Assembly: GCF_025996515.1 (NCBI RefSeq)
Contig: NZ_BLRH01000035.1
Location: forward strand, 620,001 to 684,000
Length of the DNA stretch: 64,000 bases
From: Rhizohabitans arisaemae
GTDB lineage: Bacteria; Actinomycetota; Actinomycetes; Streptosporangiales; Streptosporangiaceae
Reading direction: 5' to 3'
Shown: positions 1-24,607 of the stretch, in pieces
How the letters are laid out: each line of letters opens with the position of its first letter
Numbering within the stretch: position 1 is the first letter of the stretch
Translations under genes and position numbers: made by a program
Notes under the pieces: generated by a model
Database searches by the model: none
Seen by the model: only the letters and a program-made list of their open reading frames with translations
What the model was told of the DNA's origin: nothing

Positions 1-1149
1 CAGCAACTGCTCGGCACGGTCGGCGGCGCGGCCACCGTACGGGCGCTGCGGCTCGGGGAGACGCATGTCCGGCTCGTCGGGAGCCGCTCCCAGGCGGCGG
101 TGGACCTGGCGCTGCGCGGGATCCGGCTGATGACGCGGTTCTACTCCCGGCTCAACCTCGCCGAGTACGTCGGGTTGTCGGCGGTGCTGATCACCGGGTT
201 TCTGCTGGTCCGGAGCGGACAGGTCAGCATCGGTACGGCCGGGGCCGCCGCGCTCTACTTCCACAACCTGTTCACGCCGATCAACATCCTGCTCGGCCTG
301 CTCGACGACGCGCAGGTCGCCGCCGCGGGGCTGGCCCGCCTGGCCGGGGTGGCGTACGGCGAGCGGGCCCCCAAGACCGTGACGCGACCGGCGATTCCCC
401 CCGGCCCCCCGGTCCGCCTCAGCGGTCTCGGATACGCCTACCAGCCCGGTCACCCGGTGCTGCACGACGTGAACCTCGACCTGGCGCCCGGCGAACGGGT
501 CGCCCTGGTCGGGACGAGCGGCGCGGGCAAGACCACGCTCGGCAAGCTGCTGGCGGGGGTGCACCGGCCCGGCCTCGGGTCGATCACGATCGGCGGGACG
601 AGCCTGCCGGAACCGGGGGAGGTCGCCGCGGACCGTATGGTCGCGCTGGTCACCCAGGAGGTGCACGTCTTCGCCGGCCCGCTCGCCGACGACCTGCGAC
701 TCGCCCGGCCGGAGGCGACCGAGGCGGAGCTGTGCGCGGCCCTGGACCGGGTCGGCGCGCTCACCTGGGCGCGGGCGCTCCCGCAGGGGCTTGCGACCGT
801 GGTCGGCGAGCACGGCCACCGGCTCTCCCCGGCTCAGGCCCAGCAGCTGGCGCTGGCCCGGCTCGTCCTGGCGGATCCGCCGGTGGTGGTGCTGGACGAG
901 GCGACGGCGGAGGCGGGCAGCGCCGGGGCGCGGCTGCTGGAGGCGGCGGCGCTGGCGGCGACGGAGGGCCGGACCGCGCTCATCGTCGCGCACCGGCTCA
1001 CCCAGGCCGCGTCCGCCGACCGCGTGGTGGTGCTCGACCGGGGGAAGGTCACCGAGTCCGGCCCGCACGAGGAGCTGGTGCGGGCCGGAGCCGGTTACGC
1101 GGCGCTGTGGGAGGCGTGGTCGGACAAGCGGCTTCAGCCGGACGTCTGA
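1..1149 (+). CDS. ABC transporter permease/ATP-binding protein, 3' part (probable siderophore exporter)
   Basis: The reading frame is open from base 1, so the 5' end lies outside the window. The visible 382 residues hold the last part of a membrane domain and then a full nucleotide-binding domain. Walker A is GTSGAGKTT, Walker B is VVVLDEAT and the switch histidine lies in IVAHRL. The signature motif reads LSPAQ instead of LSGGQ. The gene converges on the mbtH-like gene and their 3' ends overlap by 16 bp. Half-size ABC exporters beside siderophore NRPS genes usually export the product, so siderophore export is the likely role by context. The substrate is not shown by the sequence. Confidence 0.8.
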   Translation, partial: QQLLGTVGGAATVRALRLGETHVRLVGSRSQAAVDLALRGIRLMTRFYSRLNLAEYVGLSAVLITGFLLVRSGQVSIGTAGAAALYFHNLFTPINILLGLLDDAQVAAAGLARLAGVAYGERAPKTVTRPAIPPGPPVRLSGLGYAYQPGHPVLHDVNLDLAPGERVALVGTSGAGKTTLGKLLAGVHRPGLGSITIGGTSLPEPGEVAADRMVALVTQEVHVFAGPLADDLRLARPEATEAELCAALDRVGALTWARALPQGLATVVGEHGHRLSPAQAQQLALARLVLADPPVVVLDEATAEAGSAGARLLEAAALAATEGRTALIVAHRLTQAASADRVVVLDRGKVTESGPHEELVRAGAGYAALWEAWSDKRLQPDV

Positions 1150-1355
1150 TCCATCGCCTCGGCGAGGCTCCGGGGACGCAGGTCGGTCCAGTGCTCCTCC
1201 ACGTACGCCAGGCAGGCCTCCCGGGATTCCTCGCCGTACACGGTCTCCCAGCCGGGGGGCACCTCGGCGAAGGTCGGCCAGAGCGAGTGCTGGCCTTCAC
1301 GGTTGACGAGGACGAGGAAACGGCCTTCGGGGTCCTCGAACGGGTTGGTGCTCAC
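1134..1355 (-). CDS. MbtH-like NRPS accessory protein
   Basis: This 73-aa protein starts with the NPFED motif and carries the conserved tryptophans ([21 protein letters not shown]) that define the MbtH family. MbtH-like proteins bind NRPS adenylation domains and help them fold and activate amino acids. The GTG start at 1355 has the ribosome site GAGGAG about 8 nt upstream, which overlaps the end of the NRPS gene. The NRPS stop is only 13 nt away, so the two genes are co-transcribed. The 3' end overlaps the convergent exporter gene. Confidence 0.95.
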   Translation of the reverse strand: MSTNPFEDPEGRFLVLVNREGQHSLWPTFAEVPPGWETVYGEESREACLAYVEEHWTDLRPRSLAEAMDQTSG

Positions 1356-1368
1356 GGATCGTCTCTCC

Positions 1369-17217
<15,849 letters not shown>

Positions 17218-17277
17218 CGTGTGGGTGCCCTTCCGTCCCTGCCGGCGGTTTCGTCGAGGCTGCTTGGTCGGCCGTGG

Positions 17278-18321
17278 CTACTTCTTGAGCAGCGGCTCGA
17301 CCTGATCGATGGCGTACGGGATGCTCAGCACCGTGTTGAAGGACAGCGCGGCGCCGATCGGCGGGTCCTGGTAGGTGACGAAGAGGTCACGCCCCTCCTT
17401 GGCCACCTTCAGCTCCTTGTAGACCGAGTCGTTCTTGATCCGCTCCCAGGGCTCCTTGCCCGTGGTGAGCCACACCAGCCGGTCGACCTCCAGGATGTTC
17501 AGCCCTTCGGAGCCGAACTCGACCACGTTGGAGGCGCCCGCCTTCCGGGTGATCTCCTCGGGGACGGTGAAGCCCATCTCGGCGAGGAAGGCGGACTTGG
17601 GGTCGCCCTTCTGGAAGGCCGAGTACTGGCCGGGCTTGAAGCTGTCCGCGGCGACGGCGGTCTTGCCCGCCCACTGCGGGTTGGCCTCGCGGACCTTGGC
17701 GAACCGCTGTCCGATCCCGGCGATGAGCTGCTGGGCCTTCGCCTCCTCCCCGAGGGCGCGGCCGGCGAGCAGGGTCAGCTCCTGCCAGGGTGCGGCGTAG
17801 GGGTCGAACGCCTTGGGCTGGGCCACCACCGGGGCGATCTTGGAGAGCTGGTCGTAGTGCTCCTTCTGGATGCCCGAGTACATGGCGAAGATCAGGTCAG
17901 GCTTGAGCGCGACCAGCTTCTCGGTCTTGACGCCGTCCTCGCGCAGGCCGAGGACGACGGGCTCGGTCCCGCCCCAGGCGTCCTTGGCCCACGGCCAGTC
18001 GGTGAACGGCTTGCGCTGGAACCAGTCGACCACGCCGACCGGCTTGAAGCCGAGCGCGAGCACCGGTTCGTGGTCGCTCAGGCCGATGGTGACGATCCGC
18101 TCGGGCCGTTTGGCGATCTGCGTGGTGCCGTATCGGTGGTCGACCCGGATCGGGAAGGCGCCTTCCGCGCTCGACGAGGCCGCGGCGGGCTGGGCCGTTC
18201 CCGGGGTCTTCTCGGCGTCGGCGCCGCACGCGGCGGCGGCCAGGCTGAACAGGGTGAGGGTGGCGATCGTGGTGAGCAGCCGCCGGGCCGATCGCGGAGC
18301 TGCGGGGAACCTGGGGGACAT
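17278..18321 (-). CDS. Iron-siderophore ABC transporter substrate-binding lipoprotein
   Basis: This 347-aa protein has an N-terminal signal peptide with the lipobox LAAAAC (Cys near residue 32), so it should be anchored outside the membrane. The rest matches the FepB/FhuD-type binding-protein fold: the RPERIVTIGLSDHEPVLALG start and the NVVEFGSEGLNILEVDRLVWL region are typical. The ATG at 18321 follows AAGGAAA; an in-frame TTG at 18342 is less likely. The gene lies 60 bp upstream of the NRPS on the same strand and is divergent from the permease genes, with iron boxes between. It probably captures the ferric form of the locus siderophore. Confidence 0.92.
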   Translation of the reverse strand: MSPRFPAAPRSARRLLTTIATLTLFSLAAAACGADAEKTPGTAQPAAASSSAEGAFPIRVDHRYGTTQIAKRPERIVTIGLSDHEPVLALGFKPVGVVDWFQRKPFTDWPWAKDAWGGTEPVVLGLREDGVKTEKLVALKPDLIFAMYSGIQKEHYDQLSKIAPVVAQPKAFDPYAAPWQELTLLAGRALGEEAKAQQLIAGIGQRFAKVREANPQWAGKTAVAADSFKPGQYSAFQKGDPKSAFLAEMGFTVPEEITRKAGASNVVEFGSEGLNILEVDRLVWLTTGKEPWERIKNDSVYKELKVAKEGRDLFVTYQDPPIGAALSFNTVLSIPYAIDQVEPLLKK

Positions 18322-18441
18322 CGTTTCCTTTTTCAGGCTCAAGCCGACGCCCGATGCCGAGTTCCGGAGTCTGCCGCGACCGCACAGGCTCGGGCCGGAT
18401 TGGGCGCACGCCTTACCGATAGAGCATCAACAGCGGGATAC

Positions 18442-18460
18442 TAAGGTAAGCCTTACCTAT
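18442..18460. promoter_or_regulatory. Iron box 1 (IdeR/DmdR-type operator)
   Basis: TAAGGTAAGCCTTACCTAT is a near-perfect palindrome that fits the DtxR/IdeR consensus TTAGGTTAGGCTAACCTAA. It lies in the divergent region between the binding-protein gene (minus strand) and the permease genes (plus strand), about 120 bp from the binding-protein start. Iron-loaded IdeR-type repressors bind such sites and shut off siderophore genes when iron is plentiful. Confidence 0.88.
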
Positions 18461-18498
18461 CTTCAATCCCTCCGGAGTGCTTGCATATGGGAGATAGG

Positions 18499-18517
18499 TG
18501 AGGTATGCCTTGCCTAA
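18499..18517. promoter_or_regulatory. Iron box 2 (IdeR/DmdR-type operator)
   Basis: TGAGGTATGCCTTGCCTAA matches the iron-box consensus less closely than box 1. It ends only 18 bp before the GTG start of the first permease gene, where it would overlap the promoter core. It probably controls the plus-strand transport operon, while box 1 serves the binding protein and NRPS. Confidence 0.8.
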
Positions 18518-18535
18518 CCGTAAGATCGGATCCCT

Positions 18536-19597
18536 GTGGCATCTCACAAGGCGACGGCGTCACGGCGGGCCGCTCCGGCGGTGACCCCCCGGCCACGCAG
18601 GCGCTTCCCGCTCGTCGGCGTCGCGGCCTGCGCGCTCGCCGTCCTGTGCCTGCTCTCCCTGATGCTGGGCAGCCGGGCCATCCCCGTCGACCAGGTGGTG
18701 CGGGCCCTCCTCGACCCGGACCACCCCGGGCTCGACGCCCAGGTGGAGGCGATCGTCCGGGGCACCCGGTTCACCCGCACCCTCGTCGCGGTCCTCGCCG
18801 GAGCGGCCCTGGGCCTCGCCGGAGCCGTCATGCAGAGCCTGACCCGCAACCCGCTCGCCGACCCCGGCCTGCTCGGCGTCAGCGCCGGCGCCGCCTTCGG
18901 CACCGTGGTGGCCGTCGGCGCGCTCGGCGTCGCCACCCTGCGGATCTCCCTCTGGTTCGCCTTCGCCGGGGCGGCCCTGGCCGGAGTCACCGTCTACCTG
19001 CTCGGCAGCCGGGGACGCGCCGGCGCCACCCCGGTCAAGCTCGCCCTCGCCGGAGTGGCGACCACCGCCCTGCTCGACTCCCTCACCAGCGGCTTCGCGC
19101 TCACCGACCCCGAGGCGCTGGACCGCTACCGCTACTGGTCGTCGGGATCGGTCACCGGGCACGAGACGGGGACGCTCCTGGAGATCCTGCCGTTCCTGGC
19201 CGCCGGGACGATCCTCGCGCTCAGCACCGCGGGCGCGCTCAACGGCATGGCCCTCGGCGACGACGCGGCGATCGCCCTCGGACACCGGCTCGCGTGGGTC
19301 CGGATCCGGGTCGCCCTCGCGGTGACCCTGCTGACCGGCGCCGCCGTCGCGGTCACCGGCCCCATCGTCTTCGTCGGGCTCGTCGTCCCGCACCTGGTGC
19401 GGATGGCCGTCGGCCCCGACCACCGCAGGCTGCTCACCGGCTCGCTGCTGGTCGCGCCGTGCCTGCTGCTCGCCGCCGACATCCTCGGACGGATCGTGGC
19501 CCGCCCCGCCGAGATCGACGTCAGCCTGGTCTGCGCGCTCCTCGGCGCGCCCTTCTTCATCGCCCTCGTCCGCCGACGCCGCCTCGCGGAGCTCTGA
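18536..19597 (+). CDS. FecCD-family iron-siderophore ABC permease, first subunit
   Basis: This 353-aa multi-pass membrane protein belongs to the FecCD/BtuC family. The markers are the RNPLADPGLLGVSAGA stretch and the GPIVFVGLVVPHLVRM motif near the coupling helix. It should pair with the next gene product to form the channel that imports ferric siderophore delivered by the lipoprotein. The GTG at 18536 has no clear ribosome site and lies 18 bp past iron box 2, so the transcript may be leaderless. It is followed by the second permease after 3 bp. Confidence 0.92.
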   Translation: MASHKATASRRAAPAVTPRPRRRFPLVGVAACALAVLCLLSLMLGSRAIPVDQVVRALLDPDHPGLDAQVEAIVRGTRFTRTLVAVLAGAALGLAGAVMQSLTRNPLADPGLLGVSAGAAFGTVVAVGALGVATLRISLWFAFAGAALAGVTVYLLGSRGRAGATPVKLALAGVATTALLDSLTSGFALTDPEALDRYRYWSSGSVTGHETGTLLEILPFLAAGTILALSTAGALNGMALGDDAAIALGHRLAWVRIRVALAVTLLTGAAVAVTGPIVFVGLVVPHLVRMAVGPDHRRLLTGSLLVAPCLLLAADILGRIVARPAEIDVSLVCALLGAPFFIALVRRRRLAEL

Positions 19598-19600
19598 CCG

Positions 19601-20674
19601 ATGCCCGTCCTCGAACTCACCCGGTCCCCCGGGCGCCTGACGTTCCGGTTCTCCCGGCTCGCCGTCTCCGGTGTCCTCCACCCCCGGCTCATCTTGGTCT
19701 GGCTCGGGCTCGCCGCCGTCACCTTCCTCGTCTTCTGCCTCGCCGTCGGCTTCGGCAGCGGCGACCACACCATCGCGCCACCCGGGGTGGTGGCCGCCCT
19801 GTGGGGTACGGGCGACACCGCCGACCTCTTCGTCGTCCGGGAGCTGCGGCTGCCGCGCGCCGTCACCGCCCTGCTCGCCGGAGCCGCCTTCGGCCTGGCC
19901 GGGGCGATCTTCCAGGCGGTCGCCCGCAACCCGCTCGCCAGCCCCGACATGCTCGGCATCACCCAAGGGGCCGGGGTCGCCGTGGCCGCCGGCGTGGTGC
20001 TCGGCCTCGGCTCCGGCCTCGGCACCCAGGTGCTCGGGCTCGGGGGAGCCGTCACGGCCGGGCTGCTCATCTACCTGCTCGCCTGGAACCGGGGTACCAC
20101 CGGATACCGCATCGTCCTGGTCGGCGTCGGCATCGGCTGGATGTGCTCCAGCCTCACCTTCTACCTGGTCAGCCGGGCCGAGCTGTATCAAGCCCACCAG
20201 GTGGTGGGCTGGCTCGTGGGCTCCCTCAACGACCGCGGCTGGGCGCACGCGCACCCGCTCGCGCTCGCCCTGGCGGTGCTGCTGCCCGCGGCGCTGCTGC
20301 TCGGCCGTCCCCAGCGCGCGCTGCAGCTGGGGGACGAGACGGCCGGGGCGCTCGGGGTCCGGGTGCACCGCGCGCGGGTGGCCCAGCTGCTCTGCGGGGC
20401 CGCCCTCGCCGCGTTCGCCACCGCCGCCACCGGCCCCATCCTGTTCGTCGCGCTCGCCGCCCCGCAGATCGCCCGGCGGCTCGCCCGTACCGGCGCGCCC
20501 CCGGTCACCGCCGCCGCCCTCACCGGGGCGGCGATCGTGCTCGCCGCCGACCTGATCGGCCAGCGGCTCCTGGCCGATCTGATTGTGCCGGTCGGAGTGG
20601 TGACCGGGGTGCTCGGCGCCCCGTTCCTGCTGTGGCAGCTCGCCCGTACCCAGGGCTCGGTCGCACGGGAGTGA
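19601..20674 (+). CDS. FecCD-family iron-siderophore ABC permease, second subunit
   Basis: This 357-aa membrane protein is a second FecCD-family permease. It has the same family landmarks (ARNPLASPDMLGITQGAG and GPILFVALAAPQIARRL) and the expected set of hydrophobic segments. The ATG at 19601 comes 3 bp after the previous stop, so the pair is translationally coupled. No ATPase gene follows; the operon ends at a hairpin near 20.77 kb. The ATPase must be encoded elsewhere or shared with another siderophore system. Confidence 0.92.
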   Translation: MPVLELTRSPGRLTFRFSRLAVSGVLHPRLILVWLGLAAVTFLVFCLAVGFGSGDHTIAPPGVVAALWGTGDTADLFVVRELRLPRAVTALLAGAAFGLAGAIFQAVARNPLASPDMLGITQGAGVAVAAGVVLGLGSGLGTQVLGLGGAVTAGLLIYLLAWNRGTTGYRIVLVGVGIGWMCSSLTFYLVSRAELYQAHQVVGWLVGSLNDRGWAHAHPLALALAVLLPAALLLGRPQRALQLGDETAGALGVRVHRARVAQLLCGAALAAFATAATGPILFVALAAPQIARRLARTGAPPVTAAALTGAAIVLAADLIGQRLLADLIVPVGVVTGVLGAPFLLWQLARTQGSVARE

Positions 20675-20767
20675 ACCCGGCAGGGCGGTCGGGTACGGCC
20701 GTCCGGCCGTGAACTCCCGGACCCGGAACGCCGGCCCGCTCACCGGCATCGGCCTTCGGCGGCGGCT

Positions 20768-20806
20768 CCTCGCGATCCGGTGGCTTCGCCCGTACGGATC
20801 GCGAGG
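20768..20806. terminator. Bidirectional transcription terminator
   Basis: A perfect 12-bp inverted repeat, CCTCGCGATCCG / CGGATCGCGAGG, encloses a 15-nt loop. It lies between the convergent ends of the permease operon (plus) and the monooxygenase gene (minus), where a shared terminator is expected. There is no long T run, as is common in actinomycetes. Confidence 0.8.
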
Positions 20807-20834
20807 GCTTGAGGCGAACGAAACGCCGCCGAGG

Positions 20835-22148
20835 TCAGCGGGTGAGCACGTACGGCCGCCGGTCGGCGCGGAGCCGCCCGGCGAGGGAACGGGTGATCTC
20901 GCCGACCCGGACCGCGGTGGCCGACAGCAGCGTCGAGGTGAGGCCGTGGGTGTGCTCGGTGGCGCCCTGCACGTAGAGGCCGCAGCCCATCGAGTCCGCG
21001 ACGGCGATCCGGTAGTCCCGCTCGATCCGCAGCCCGCCGCCCGGGAGCCGCCGGCAGTGCTCCCCGGCCGCGCCGAGCAGGGTCAGCGGGTCACCCGGCC
21101 GGTAGCCGGTGGCGTACACGACGACGTCGGCGTCCAGCGCCGTCCGCTCCCCGGTGGGCAGGAACTCCACCACGGCCCGCAGCCCTCCCGCACCCGCGAC
21201 GACCTCGGTGAGCCGGGAGGCCGACATGATCCGCAGCCGCTCGACGCCCCGGACCTTCTCCTGGTAGTGGCGCCGGTAGAGCTCGTCGATGAGATCGAGG
21301 TCGACCACCGAGTAGTTGGTGGAGGCGTGGTAGCCCATCAGCATCTCCTTCACCCGCGGCGGCGCGGTGAAGAAGTGGTCGACCGCCTGGGGGTCGAAGA
21401 CCCGGTTGGCGAAGGAGCTGTCGTCCGCGGGGACGTACCCGTACTTGCCGAAGACGGCGCACACCTCGGCGCCGGGGAAGGCGCCGTGCAGGTGCTCGGT
21501 CACCTCCGCGGCGCTCTGGCCCGCGCCGACCACGACCAGCCGCCGGGGGTCGCGCAGCCCGGGGAGCCGGAAGAGCAGCTCCGAGCTGTGCCAGACCCGC
21601 TCGTCGTCGACCGTACCCTCCGGCAGGAACGGCTCCAGCCCGGTGGCGATCACCAGGTTGCGGGTCCGCCGGGTGGTCAGCTCGCCGGAGGCCGCGTCCC
21701 GCCGGGCCACGACGTCCAGGTACTCGACCCGCCCGTCCACCTGGACGGGGGTGACCGCCACCACCTCGGAGCCGTATTCCACCTGGCCGGCGAAGGGGGC
21801 CGCCGCCCACTCCAGGTAGTCGTGGAACTCCTCCCGGGAGGGGAACATCGTCTTGTGGTTGATGAAGTCGGCCAGGCGCCCGCGGTCCCGCAGGTAGCTC
21901 AGGAAGCTGAACTCGCTCGTCGGGTTGCGCATCGTGACCAGGTCTTTCAGGAACGACACCTGCATGGTGGTGCCTTCCAGGAGCATGCCGCGATGCCAGC
22001 CGAAGGCGGGCTGCCGCTCCAGGAACACCGTGTCGATCGATTCGCCGGTCTGGGTGTGGTGCTCGCGTAACGCGATCGCCAGGGCGAGATTGGACGGTCC
22101 GAAGCCGATGCCGACCAGATCGTGGACGTGCTTCTCCGCAGCAGACAT
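20835..22148 (-). CDS. L-ornithine N5-monooxygenase (siderophore hydroxylase)
   Basis: This 437-aa flavoenzyme is of the lysine/ornithine N-monooxygenase family. The FAD-binding motif GIGFGPSNLALAIA is near residue 13, the NADPH motif GAGQSAAEV near 206 and the ATGYRPGDP motif near 344. It should turn L-ornithine into N5-hydroxy-L-ornithine in the cytoplasm, giving the hydroxamate precursor that A3 loads and that the formyltransferase modifies. The gene is divergent from the formyltransferase gene, with an iron box between them. Confidence 0.95.
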   Translation of the reverse strand: MSAAEKHVHDLVGIGFGPSNLALAIALREHHTQTGESIDTVFLERQPAFGWHRGMLLEGTTMQVSFLKDLVTMRNPTSEFSFLSYLRDRGRLADFINHKTMFPSREEFHDYLEWAAAPFAGQVEYGSEVVAVTPVQVDGRVEYLDVVARRDAASGELTTRRTRNLVIATGLEPFLPEGTVDDERVWHSSELLFRLPGLRDPRRLVVVGAGQSAAEVTEHLHGAFPGAEVCAVFGKYGYVPADDSSFANRVFDPQAVDHFFTAPPRVKEMLMGYHASTNYSVVDLDLIDELYRRHYQEKVRGVERLRIMSASRLTEVVAGAGGLRAVVEFLPTGERTALDADVVVYATGYRPGDPLTLLGAAGEHCRRLPGGGLRIERDYRIAVADSMGCGLYVQGATEHTHGLTSTLLSATAVRVGEITRSLAGRLRADRRPYVLTR

Positions 22149-22248
22149 GGGGGCCTTTCAACAGAGGGCGCCAGGGGGGAGGGGGCCGCGCGGTACGCCC
22201 GGAGGTGGAGGCGTTCGCCCGGCGGCTTCCAATGATCCAACAGTTCGG

Positions 22249-22267
22249 TTAGGTTAGGCTCACCTAA
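22249..22267. promoter_or_regulatory. Iron box 3 (IdeR/DmdR-type operator)
   Basis: TTAGGTTAGGCTCACCTAA matches the consensus TTAGGTTAGGCTAACCTAA at 18 of 19 positions. It lies in the divergent region between the monooxygenase (minus) and the formyltransferase (plus), 45 bp before the latter, and probably controls both. It is the best of the three iron boxes. Confidence 0.93.
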
Positions 22268-22311
22268 ATCTTGAGCCTAGCCCGTCCTGATCCCCCTCAC
22301 AAGGAGACCCC

Positions 22312-23259
22312 ATGCGGATCGTGATGTTCGGCTACCAGACCTGGGGGCACCGCACCCTGCGCGCGCTCCTGGACACCCCGCACGAAGTCGTCCTCGTCGT
22401 CACCCACCCCCGGAGCGACCACGCCTACGAGAAGATCTGGGACGACTCGGTGGCCGACCTCGCCGCCGAACACGGCATCCCCGTGCTCCTGCGCGACCGG
22501 CCCGAGGACGAGGAGCTGACGCTCAGGCTCAAGGAGGCCGCCCCCGACCTCATCGTCGCCAACAACTGGCGGACCTGGATCCCGCCGGAGATCTTCAACC
22601 TGCCGCGGCACGGCACCCTCAACGTGCACGACTCGCTGCTCCCCGCCTACGCCGGGTTCTCCCCGCTCATCTGGGCGCTCATCAACGGGGAGCCGGAGGT
22701 CGGGGTGACCGCGCACATGATGGACGAGGAGCTCGACGCCGGGGACGTCGTGGTTCAGCGCGCCGTCCCCGTCGGCCCCGAGGACACCGCGACCGACCTG
22801 TTCCACCGTACGGTCGACCTCATCGGCCCCGTCGTCGAGGAGGCGCTCGCCCTCATCGCCTCCGGCCGTACCGACTGGACACCGCAGGACCGGTCGAAGG
22901 CGAGCTTCTTCCACAAGCGGTCGATCGACGACGGCAACATCGACTGGACCTGGCCGGCCGAGGACATCGCCCGGCTGGTCCGGGCCCAGTCCGACCCGTA
23001 CCCGAACGCCTTCACCCACCACCGGGGCGAACGCGTCCGCGTCCTGAAGGCCTCGGTCTCCCGGGGGATCTACGGCGGCACGCCCGGCCGGATCTTCATC
23101 CGGGAGGGCGACGGCGTGGTCGTCGTGGCCGGAGCCGAGGCCAGACGGGGGCGCAGCCACGGCCTGGTCGTCGAACGCGTCCGCACCGAGGACGACCGTG
23201 AGCTTCCCGCCGTGGAGTACTTCCGCACCATGGGCGGCTATCTCAGGTCGAGCCCTTGA
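22312..23259 (+). CDS. N5-hydroxyornithine formyltransferase (methionyl-tRNA formyltransferase-like)
   Basis: This 315-aa protein has the formyltransferase fold of Fmt. The catalytic Asn and His lie in NVHDSLLP (about residues 104 and 106) and the catalytic Asp in ELDAGDVV (near 142). In siderophore clusters such as coelichelin, this family moves a formyl group from N10-formyltetrahydrofolate to N5-hydroxyornithine. The ATG at 22312 has AAGGAG upstream. With the monooxygenase it supplies the formyl-hydroxamate building block, which points to a formylated rather than acetylated siderophore. Confidence 0.9.
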   Translation: MRIVMFGYQTWGHRTLRALLDTPHEVVLVVTHPRSDHAYEKIWDDSVADLAAEHGIPVLLRDRPEDEELTLRLKEAAPDLIVANNWRTWIPPEIFNLPRHGTLNVHDSLLPAYAGFSPLIWALINGEPEVGVTAHMMDEELDAGDVVVQRAVPVGPEDTATDLFHRTVDLIGPVVEEALALIASGRTDWTPQDRSKASFFHKRSIDDGNIDWTWPAEDIARLVRAQSDPYPNAFTHHRGERVRVLKASVSRGIYGGTPGRIFIREGDGVVVVAGAEARRGRSHGLVVERVRTEDDRELPAVEYFRTMGGYLRSSP

Positions 23260-23347
23260 AGACCGTAGGCCCGGCCCCGGGCCGCGATCCGGCCGCTCCG
23301 GGATACGGTTCCGTCATGGGTGGCTGTCGCACGCCGGATCCCCGGCC

Positions 23348-24607
23348 ATGAAGATCGCGGAACTGGCGGCGGTGGTCGAGGACGAGACGGCCGCCATGAC
23401 CGAGCTGCTGGCCGAGCTGGTGCGCGTCCCCAGCGTCGGCGGTACGGCGGCGGAGTCCGCGATCCAGGAACGGCTCGCGGAGTGGCTGCGCGCCGAAGGG
23501 CTGGAGGTGGACCACTGGCCCATCCCGATCGAGGCCCTCGGCGCCGAGCCGGACTTCCCCGGGATGGAGGTGCCCCGCACCCAGGCGTCCGGGCTGGTCG
23601 CACGGCTTCCCGGCACCGGCGGCGGGCGCTCCCTGATGCTGGTCGGCCACGTCGACGTGGTGCCGCCCGGGGACCTCGCCGCCTGGACGACGGACCCCTA
23701 CGGGGGTGTCGTCCGGGACGGCCGCCTGTACGGGCGGGGCGCCTGCGACATGAAGGGCGGCCTGGTCGCCGCGCTTTTCGCGGTACGGGCGCTGCGCCGG
23801 CTCGGGCCGCGGCTCCGCGGGGACCTGCTGCTCGCGTGTGTGGCGGGTGAGGAGGACGGCGGACTCGGCGCCTACGCCCTGCTGCGGCGGGGATGGCGGG
23901 CCGACGCCTGCGTGATCCCCGAGCCCACCGGCCTCGGCGTGGTCCCCGCCAACGCCGGTGCGCTGACCTTCCGGCTGACCGTGACCGGCCGGGCCGCGCA
24001 CGCCGCCCGGCGGGACGCCGGGGTGAGCGCGGTGGAGCGGTTCTGGCCGGTCTTCCAGGCGCTGCGCGAGCTGGAGTCCGCGCGCAACGCCGCGCCGGAC
24101 CCGCTGATGCGGCGCTGGACCCTGCCGTACGCGATCGAGATCGGGATGGTCCGGGCCGGTGACTGGTCGTCCACCGTCCCCGGCGAACTGGTCGCCGAAG
24201 GGCGTCTCGGGGTGATGCTCGGCGAGTCCGTCCCGGCCGCGCGGGCGGCGCTGGAGCGGGCCGTCGCCCGGGTCTGCGCCGCCGACGACTGGCTTCGCGA
24301 GCACCCGGTCCGGGTGGAGTGGTGGGGCGGCCAGTACGCCGCGGGCCGCCTGCCCGCAGAGGACGGCGGCCTGCTGGCCGCCCTCACCCGGGCGCACACC
24401 GCGACCGCCGGCGGACCGCCCGAGGTCTGGGGCGCCCCGTACGGCAGCGACCTGCGCCTGCTCACCGGGCTCGGCGGCATCCCCGCCGTCCAGTACGGCC
24501 CCGGGGACGTCGACCTGGCCCACGCCCCCGACGAGTGGGTCGCCGTGGCCGACGTCGCCGCCGCGGCCCGTACCCTCGCGGCGCTGGCGGCCGCCCACTG
24601 CGGCTAG
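23348..24607 (+). CDS. M20-family metallopeptidase (ArgE/DapE-like deacylase)
   Basis: This 419-aa cytosolic hydrolase shows the M20 metal-site pattern: GHVDVVPPG (His near 101, Asp near 103), ACDMKGG (Asp near 134) and GEEDGG (Glu near 168). The central dimerization domain and the second catalytic half follow. Relatives remove N-acyl groups from amino acids (ArgE, DapE) or split dipeptides. It starts 88 bp after the formyltransferase on the same strand. Release of ornithine from N-acetylornithine would suit the siderophore pathway, but that is inference. Its stop shares the palindromic CTAG with the stop of the convergent amidohydrolase gene. Confidence 0.85.
   Translation: MKIAELAAVVEDETAAMTELLAELVRVPSVGGTAAESAIQERLAEWLRAEGLEVDHWPIPIEALGAEPDFPGMEVPRTQASGLVARLPGTGGGRSLMLVGHVDVVPPGDLAAWTTDPYGGVVRDGRLYGRGACDMKGGLVAALFAVRALRRLGPRLRGDLLLACVAGEEDGGLGAYALLRRGWRADACVIPEPTGLGVVPANAGALTFRLTVTGRAAHAARRDAGVSAVERFWPVFQALRELESARNAAPDPLMRRWTLPYAIEIGMVRAGDWSSTVPGELVAEGRLGVMLGESVPAARAALERAVARVCAADDWLREHPVRVEWWGGQYAAGRLPAEDGGLLAALTRAHTATAGGPPEVWGAPYGSDLRLLTGLGGIPAVQYGPGDVDLAHAPDEWVAVADVAAAARTLAALAAAHCG

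Noticed and set aside
18560-20749. Long minus-strand open frame opposite the two FecCD permeases
   Set aside because: Glu/Gly/Arg-rich translation without any domain, antisense to two clear permease genes and crossing their junction.
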